From contig NZ_LT964739.1 in assembly GCF_900240265.1 (NCBI RefSeq), forward strand, positions 832,580 through 896,579: a stretch of DNA of 64,000 nt. The letters run 5' to 3'. Below are positions 60,088 through 64,000 of the stretch, one piece after another. A program made the position numbers and the translations under genes. Every line of letters begins with the position of its first letter. Positions within the stretch are counted from its first letter, which is position 1. The notes beneath the pieces are model-generated. The model was not told where the DNA came from. It did no database searches and worked only from the letters and a program-made list of their open reading frames with translations. This DNA is from Galactobacillus timonensis. GTDB taxonomy: Bacteria > Bacillota_I > Bacilli_A > Erysipelotrichales > Erysipelotrichaceae.

Positions 60088-61209
60088 ATGATCATTCAAA
60101 GCAGAAATGTATGGCTTCATGAGCAGCTCGTTCCGGCAGAAATTGAACTGGAAGATGGAACGGTCAAGGGGATCCATGACTATGGATCCGCTTCGGCAGA
60201 TGTAGATTACGAAGACAAATGGATCCTGCCGGGATTCATCGATATTCACACGCACGGTTGGAACAAGGCGGATGCGGGGCATCCGGATAAGGCAGCGATG
60301 AATCGCTGGCGGCGGCACATGCCGGCAGAAGGTGTAACGTCGTTTCTGGCGACGACGGCGACACAGAGCCGTACAGAAAATGAGGCGGCGTTTGCGGTGC
60401 TTGGCGATGTGATCGATACGCAGAAGAAGGGGGAAGGTGCAGAGATTCTCGGCATCCATGTGGAGGGCAACTACATTTCCTTTACGTGCCGCGGGGCGCA
60501 GGATCCCTACAACATTGTGAAGCCGGATCCGGATGAGCTGCTTCATTACGATGAGCTGTCGCATCATCATATCTGTACCGTAATCTGTGCGCCTGAGTGT
60601 GAAGGTGCGGAACACTTTATCCCGGAAGTGACGGGTCACGGGATCCGGGTGGGTCTGGGTCACAGTGCAGCAGACTATGATACGGGCATGAAAGGTGTCG
60701 AATGGGGCGCGACATCGACGGTACATACAGGCAACGGGATGCTGCCGTTTCATCATCGCAGACCCGGCCTGTTCGGGGCGGCACTGTGCAATCCAGATCT
60801 GTATTGCGAAATCATCGGGGACGGTCACCATGTGGCGTTTCCGACGGCGCATATCATTGGAACGATGAAAGGGAAGGACCGGCTGATGCTGGTGACGGAT
60901 TCATTGCCGCTGAAGGATGATCCTGCCTATGACTATATGTGCCATGATGGAGCCTACATGCTGGCAGACGGTACGCTGTGCGGTTCGCATCTCTATGTGA
61001 ATCAGGGTGTCTATAATCTTCACCGCAGAGCGGATCTGCCGCTGGTTACGGCGATCAATGCGGCGACGATCAATCCGGCGCGCTATCTTGGCTTTGATAA
61101 CCGTAAGGGGTCGATCGAGGAAGGCAAAGATGCGGATCTGGTGGTGACGGATCCGGATCTGAAAGTGTGTGCAACCTATTGTGCAGGTGTCCTGCAGGAG
61201 GATCAATGA
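60088..61209 (+). CDS. nagA: N-acetylglucosamine-6-phosphate deacetylase
   Basis: The 373-residue protein has the amidohydrolase metal motif IDIHTHG, GIHVEGNY, the substrate His in GLGHSAADYD, VHTGNGM and catalytic Asp in LVTDSLPL. It deacetylates GlcNAc-6-P to glucosamine-6-P. GGA lies 8 bases before the ATG at 60088; two upstream in-frame ATGs (60061, 60082) lack good spacing. It overlaps or abuts the following chbG gene. Together they point to chitobiose or amino-sugar use. No nagB is adjacent. Confidence 0.92.
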   Translation: MIIQSRNVWLHEQLVPAEIELEDGTVKGIHDYGSASADVDYEDKWILPGFIDIHTHGWNKADAGHPDKAAMNRWRRHMPAEGVTSFLATTATQSRTENEAAFAVLGDVIDTQKKGEGAEILGIHVEGNYISFTCRGAQDPYNIVKPDPDELLHYDELSHHHICTVICAPECEGAEHFIPEVTGHGIRVGLGHSAADYDTGMKGVEWGATSTVHTGNGMLPFHHRRPGLFGAALCNPDLYCEIIGDGHHVAFPTAHIIGTMKGKDRLMLVTDSLPLKDDPAYDYMCHDGAYMLADGTLCGSHLYVNQGVYNLHRRADLPLVTAINAATINPARYLGFDNRKGSIEEGKDADLVVTDPDLKVCATYCAGVLQEDQ

Positions 61210-62027
61210 TGAAACTGCTGGTGCAGGGAGATGATTTTGGATTTACGCGGGGAACGACGTTCGGCGGCGTTGATTGCATTGATTTCGGTGTGCTGCGCAA
61301 TACGGGACTGTTTGCCAACATGCCTTCGGCGAAGCTTGCGGTCAGCTATATGGCGGATCGTCCGCAGGTGTGCTTCGGTATCGATTTCAACATTGTGACC
61401 GGTCCTTCGGTCTCGGATCCTTCCAGTGTTCCGGACTTGGTGGATGAGAGCGGAGAGTTCATTCGCTCCAATGTGCGCATTCATGATCCCAGATGGCAGA
61501 GTGAAGCGGGACGCAGAGAAATGTTTCCTCTCGAACAGGTGCGGCGCGAACTGTGGGCGCAATACAACCGCTTCGTGGAGCTGACGGGAAAGAAGCCGGG
61601 CTATCTTCATGCGCATTCGATTTCGAGTGAGCCGTATGAGGAGACGATTCATGAGATCAGTGCGGCGACGGGTATTCCGTACAGCTTCGATGTGATTCAG
61701 AAGTTTCATATTGTCAGTGCCTGGGACAAGGTCGATCCGATGGCGGACAAGGCGTCGGGAAAGAAGGTGTTTGATCCGACGGCACAGTTGTCCAAGGATT
61801 CGTTCAGCATAAATGTGGCCGATGTGTCTGACTATCTGCTGAGCCATGAATATGCGATGGTGCTCGGGCATCCGGGTTATGTGGATGCGGATCTGATGGG
61901 ACGTACGTCATTGTCGCTTGAACGTATGCGGGATGCGGAGATGATGATGTCGCAGCAGTTCAAGGACTGGATCCGGGATCATCATGTACAGCTGATTACG
62001 TACCGTGATCTAGTGGAGGAAGAATGA
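61209..62027 (+). CDS. ChbG/YdjC family carbohydrate deacetylase
   Basis: The 272-residue protein starts MKLLVQGDDFGFTRGTTFGG, with the DD metal pair, and has FGIDFNIVTGPSVS, GYLHAHSISSEPY (His ligand) and VLGHPGYVDADLMG. ChbG removes an acetyl group from chitobiose-6-phosphate and related sugars. AGGAGG is 7 bases before this ATG; another ATG at 61206 overlaps the nagA stop. It is co-transcribed with nagA. The pseudogene follows with an ATGA overlap. Confidence 0.88.
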   Translation: MKLLVQGDDFGFTRGTTFGGVDCIDFGVLRNTGLFANMPSAKLAVSYMADRPQVCFGIDFNIVTGPSVSDPSSVPDLVDESGEFIRSNVRIHDPRWQSEAGRREMFPLEQVRRELWAQYNRFVELTGKKPGYLHAHSISSEPYEETIHEISAATGIPYSFDVIQKFHIVSAWDKVDPMADKASGKKVFDPTAQLSKDSFSINVADVSDYLLSHEYAMVLGHPGYVDADLMGRTSLSLERMRDAEMMMSQQFKDWIRDHHVQLITYRDLVEEE

Positions 62028-62329
62028 TTCTGTATTTCAGTGCACAACAGCAAATACGTTGCCAAACGCATTGCGCAGGCGTGCTCGGAAGAATCTCTTT
62101 CGATCGTTGACTGCATGCGACAGAAGAATGCATCGGGTGGGGACTGTGTGCACGGAAATGCCCGGTTCAGGCCATTGCGATGCAGGACGGTCACCGGGTA
62201 TGGGGCAAGGAGAAATGTGCGATGTGTCTCGGTTGTCTGCAGCGGTGTCCGAAGGCTGCCATTCAGTATGGAAACGGAGTTGCGACCGGAAAGCACGGGC
62301 AGTACCGCAATCCGCATGTGACGGTATAG
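62024..62329 (+). pseudogene. Remnant of an EFR1-type flavodoxin-ferredoxin protein
   Basis: The start MILYFS at 62024 overlaps the chbG stop. One frame then gives NSKYVAKRIAQACSEESLSIVDCM, the flavodoxin-like N-terminus expected after ILYFSATG. A different frame further on gives CIGWGLCARKCP and KCAMCLGCLQRCPKAAIQYG, the two 4Fe-4S motifs of the ferredoxin end, up to TAG at 62329. The middle of the usual gene (about 250 residues) is missing, at least two frame changes are needed, and one Fe-S Cys is Trp. It is therefore a decayed fusion by deletion. Confidence 0.8.
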
Positions 62330-62359
62330 GAGCAGCTGTTCCTGCCGCATTCAGGGAAT

Positions 62360-62389
62360 AAAAAAACTTCTGCACGCAGGTGCGGAAGT
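62360..62389 (-). terminator. Terminator of tRNA-Thr
   Basis: On the minus strand ACTTCCGCAC and GTGCAGAAGT form a stem (one mismatch) followed by T7. Confidence 0.82.
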
Positions 62390-62403
62390 ACATGTTTCAT
62401 AAC

Positions 62404-62479
62404 TGGTGCCGACAATAGGAGTCGAACCTACGACCTACTCATTACGAATGAGTTGCTCTACCAACTGAGCTATGTCGGC
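62404..62479 (-). tRNA. tRNA-Thr (anticodon CGT)
   Basis: The minus strand folds as a 76-nt cloverleaf with acceptor stem GCCGACA/TGTCGGC, anticodon loop TTCGTAA giving CGT, T-loop AGGTTCGACTCCT and an encoded CCA end. Confidence 0.95.
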
Positions 62480-62532
62480 GTTGACAGCGAATAAAGTATA
62501 TACCAAACTCGTAGAAAAGGGAAACGAAATTT

Positions 62533-63063
62533 ATGCACATGCGTTGGTGGAAGAAGACAGGTGCCATGCTGGGGCTTGGATTGTGCTATGCGGCGGCGGA
62601 GGCTTTTGGAAAGATTCCGGCGCCGTACTGGGAAATCAACCTTGGCATCTGCTATGGATTTTCTGCGGCAGGGGCGGCGTTGTTCGGCATTCCCGGGGGC
62701 TGCGTTTCGGCGCTGATTGGAGAGATCGCTGGTGAGCTGTTTGGAAACGGTTCGCTGGAGCCGGCATTGATTCTTGCGTCCATGTGTTCGGGCCTGGCTG
62801 CCGGGGGAATGTACAGGAAGACCTCAGAGCCTGGTCCCTTCGGGAAAGAGAAGTGGAAGGCATTTATTCTTTGGACCTTGCTGGGACAAGCAGTCGGCTT
62901 TCTGGGGGTTTATGCGATCATTTCATCGGCGTCATTTGCGGAGTGTTTCTGGCGCTTTTTCTACAACAGTGTGTGTGCGTTGTTTGCGGGCGGTCTGATT
63001 CTGATGGCGCTGCAGGAGGGTCAGTCTTCTTCGTCCTCTTCCTCTTCTTCGAAGGCGCTTTGA
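62533..63063 (+). CDS. Integral membrane protein of unknown function with poly-Ser tail
   Basis: The 176-residue protein has about five hydrophobic helices rich in Gly and Ala (MLGLGLCYAAAEAFG, GAALFGIPGGCVSALIGEIAG) and looks somewhat like a small-molecule S-component or YwaF-like protein, but no family is certain. The last residues are a run of nine serines followed by KAL. The gene ends inside the convergent CPBP gene, overlapping it by 43 bases. The ribosome binding site is weak (AAAAGGGAAACG, 9 bases or more upstream). Confidence 0.6.
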   Translation: MHMRWWKKTGAMLGLGLCYAAAEAFGKIPAPYWEINLGICYGFSAAGAALFGIPGGCVSALIGEIAGELFGNGSLEPALILASMCSGLAAGGMYRKTSEPGPFGKEKWKAFILWTLLGQAVGFLGVYAIISSASFAECFWRFFYNSVCALFAGGLILMALQEGQSSSSSSSSSKAL

Positions 63064-63749
63064 TAGAGGGAATAGATCAGGAAGCCGGATATCAGAAATG
63101 AGACTCCGGCCGCAATCAGAAGCGTATTCCCTTCGAGAAAGAGACTTGCAAAGGCCATGAGCAGGCCGCCATGGAAGGAAATATGGGTAAGGATGTTGAG
63201 GGCTGTGCTGTGCCAGCTTTCTTCAATGAACGTAAGCAGGGAGCCGAGAAAGACAGATAGGAGTGCTGCCTCACTGCCGGAGCGAAGATAGCAGTAAACG
63301 GAAAACGGAATGACGGAAAGCAGGATGCGGGTGAGGCTGTTTTTCCCGTTGCGTTCCAGTGATGAGCGGAAGATCAGTTCTTCTGCGATCGGCAGGGCGG
63401 CATAGATAATGATTGCTTCGAGAGGGTGGATGCCGTCAATGATGGTGAGAAAGGGATCTTCGAGGGTGACCTTCCATGTGGCAGGGACGCTGTCGATGCC
63501 CTCCAGCGCCATGGCAAGAGCTGCGGCATACGAAAAGGCTGCCGCAAAGGCCATAAGATAGATGCGGAACGTCGGCGGTTTGATGCCATGGTTTTTGAAG
63601 ATGCTCCGGTCAAACAAGAGAAACAGGAAGATGACGGCCAGGGAACTGATCCCCGGGGCATAGGGGATGGATATGTGATGGGCAGCCAGCAGTAAGACGG
63701 TGGATGCGGCCGGCAGGATCCAGGATAGCCAATTCTTCATGGGTTTCAT
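63021..63749 (-). CDS. CPBP family intramembrane metalloprotease
   Basis: The 242-residue protein has about seven or eight membrane helices and the CPBP motif EELIFRS (EExxxR) followed later by the second His motif region NILTHISFHGG. These enzymes cleave inside the membrane, as in prenyl-protein or bacteriocin immunity roles. The C-terminus is a run of acidic residues (FEEEEEDEED), the antisense of the poly-Ser run of the convergent gene. Confidence 0.82.
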   Translation of the reverse strand: MKPMKNWLSWILPAASTVLLLAAHHISIPYAPGISSLAVIFLFLLFDRSIFKNHGIKPPTFRIYLMAFAAAFSYAAALAMALEGIDSVPATWKVTLEDPFLTIIDGIHPLEAIIIYAALPIAEELIFRSSLERNGKNSLTRILLSVIPFSVYCYLRSGSEAALLSVFLGSLLTFIEESWHSTALNILTHISFHGGLLMAFASLFLEGNTLLIAAGVSFLISGFLIYSLYQSAFEEEEEDEED

Positions 63750-63873
63750 GATACTACAGACTGTTGCATATCAGTTCCCATTATCTTTACGTTTCTTGTA
63801 GAATAGTGGGGACTCGGGGAAGATAGGATAGAATCTATGAGCGAGACAGAAAACAAAAAGAAAAAAGCCGGTT

Positions 63874-63901
63874 TTGCACAGTGTTGCACTGATTGTATAA
63901 T
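63874..63901 (+). promoter_or_regulatory. Strong promoter near the right edge
   Basis: TTGCAC (63874-63879) and TATAAT (63896-63901) are 16 bases apart. It drives transcription toward the window end. Confidence 0.7.
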
Positions 63902-63907
63902 CTGAAT

Positions 63908-64000
63908 GATCCGTGAGGATCTAGAAAGATTATTTTCAGGCAGGCAGCTGTGCAATCGTGCGTGGTGGCCAGGCATGGCTGTCTGCCTGAAAACATGGCC
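63908..64000 (+). ncRNA. Start of an unidentified structured RNA (runs off the window)
   Basis: After the promoter come a GATCC-GTGA-GGATC hairpin, then TTTTCAGGCAG (63933-63943) which is exactly complementary to CTGCCTGAAAA (63983-63993), enclosing GCCA-GGCA-TGGC. There is no reading frame with a ribosome binding site. It could be a riboswitch leader or a stand-alone RNA; it does not match the start of RNase P, tmRNA or SRP RNA that I can recall. Confidence 0.45.

Noticed and set aside
62040-62361. Two overlapping frames of 93 and 100 codons after chbG
   Set aside because: Each reads only part of a recognisable EFR1-type protein; together they are better explained as one decayed gene.
63837-63905. 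22-codon frame MSETENKKKKAGF... near the right edge
   Set aside because: It overlaps the strong promoter at 63874-63901 and has no convincing ribosome binding site.

Overview
The window looks like a chromosomal segment of an anaerobic, fermentative low-GC-lineage Firmicute. The 16S rRNA sequence and the gene set (Opp peptide uptake with many peptidases, mannose-family PTS, phosphoketolase, LacZ, NhaC, C_GCAxxG family protein) suggest the Erysipelotrichaceae, although coding DNA is moderately GC-rich. This placement is by recognition of family features, not by a database search. No phage, transposase or CRISPR array was seen.

Layout. 1-6.4 kb: a divergent SPFH-like gene (cut by the window edge), rplK-rplA with a clear ribosomal protein L1 operator, then a tight operon of two HypB-like GTPases, TldD, TldE and a thioredoxin-fold protein. 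6.4-11.6 kb: a complete 16S-23S-5S rRNA operon with no spacer tRNA. 11.6-16.3 kb: two tandem MATE exporters, then a two-gene amino acid ABC transporter preceded by a CodY-like box and a histidine-rich leader peptide with attenuator. 16.3-16.65 kb: first copy of a small-toxin/antisense-RNA module; two more copies lie in tandem at 51.35-52.10 kb.

16.6-29.2 kb: an FMN-barrel lipoprotein divergent from a TetR-HAD pair, an HxlR regulator, then a mannose-type PTS (IIB, fused IIC-IID, IIA) with a VOC protein and two BtpA/SgcQ-like TIM-barrel proteins, followed by redox genes (C_GCAxxG protein, CoA-disulfide-reductase-like enzyme with rhodanese domain), an APC permease and an SDR. 29.5-35.4 kb: NhaC antiporter, acetamidase/formamidase, RidA and LacZ. 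35.6-50.8 kb: peptide use, with an Xaa-Pro peptidase, oppBCDFA, an S9 peptidase, PepD, a guanylate kinase, a second M24 peptidase, an MFS carrier, a PatB-like C-S lyase and a small membrane protein. 51.2-64 kb: tRNA-Pro(CGG), toxin modules, ferritin, CapA-like lipoprotein, phosphoketolase, AlaX, serine hydrolase, NagA, ChbG/YdjC, a decayed EFR1-type ferredoxin, tRNA-Thr(CGT), a CPBP protease, and the start of an unidentified structured RNA at the right edge.

The strongest candidates for something new are the three-copy toxin/antisense module, the histidine attenuator whose leader peptide may be translated from a leaderless transcript, the HypB-HypB-TldD-TldE operon, and the PTS-BtpA-BtpA-VOC catabolic cluster.
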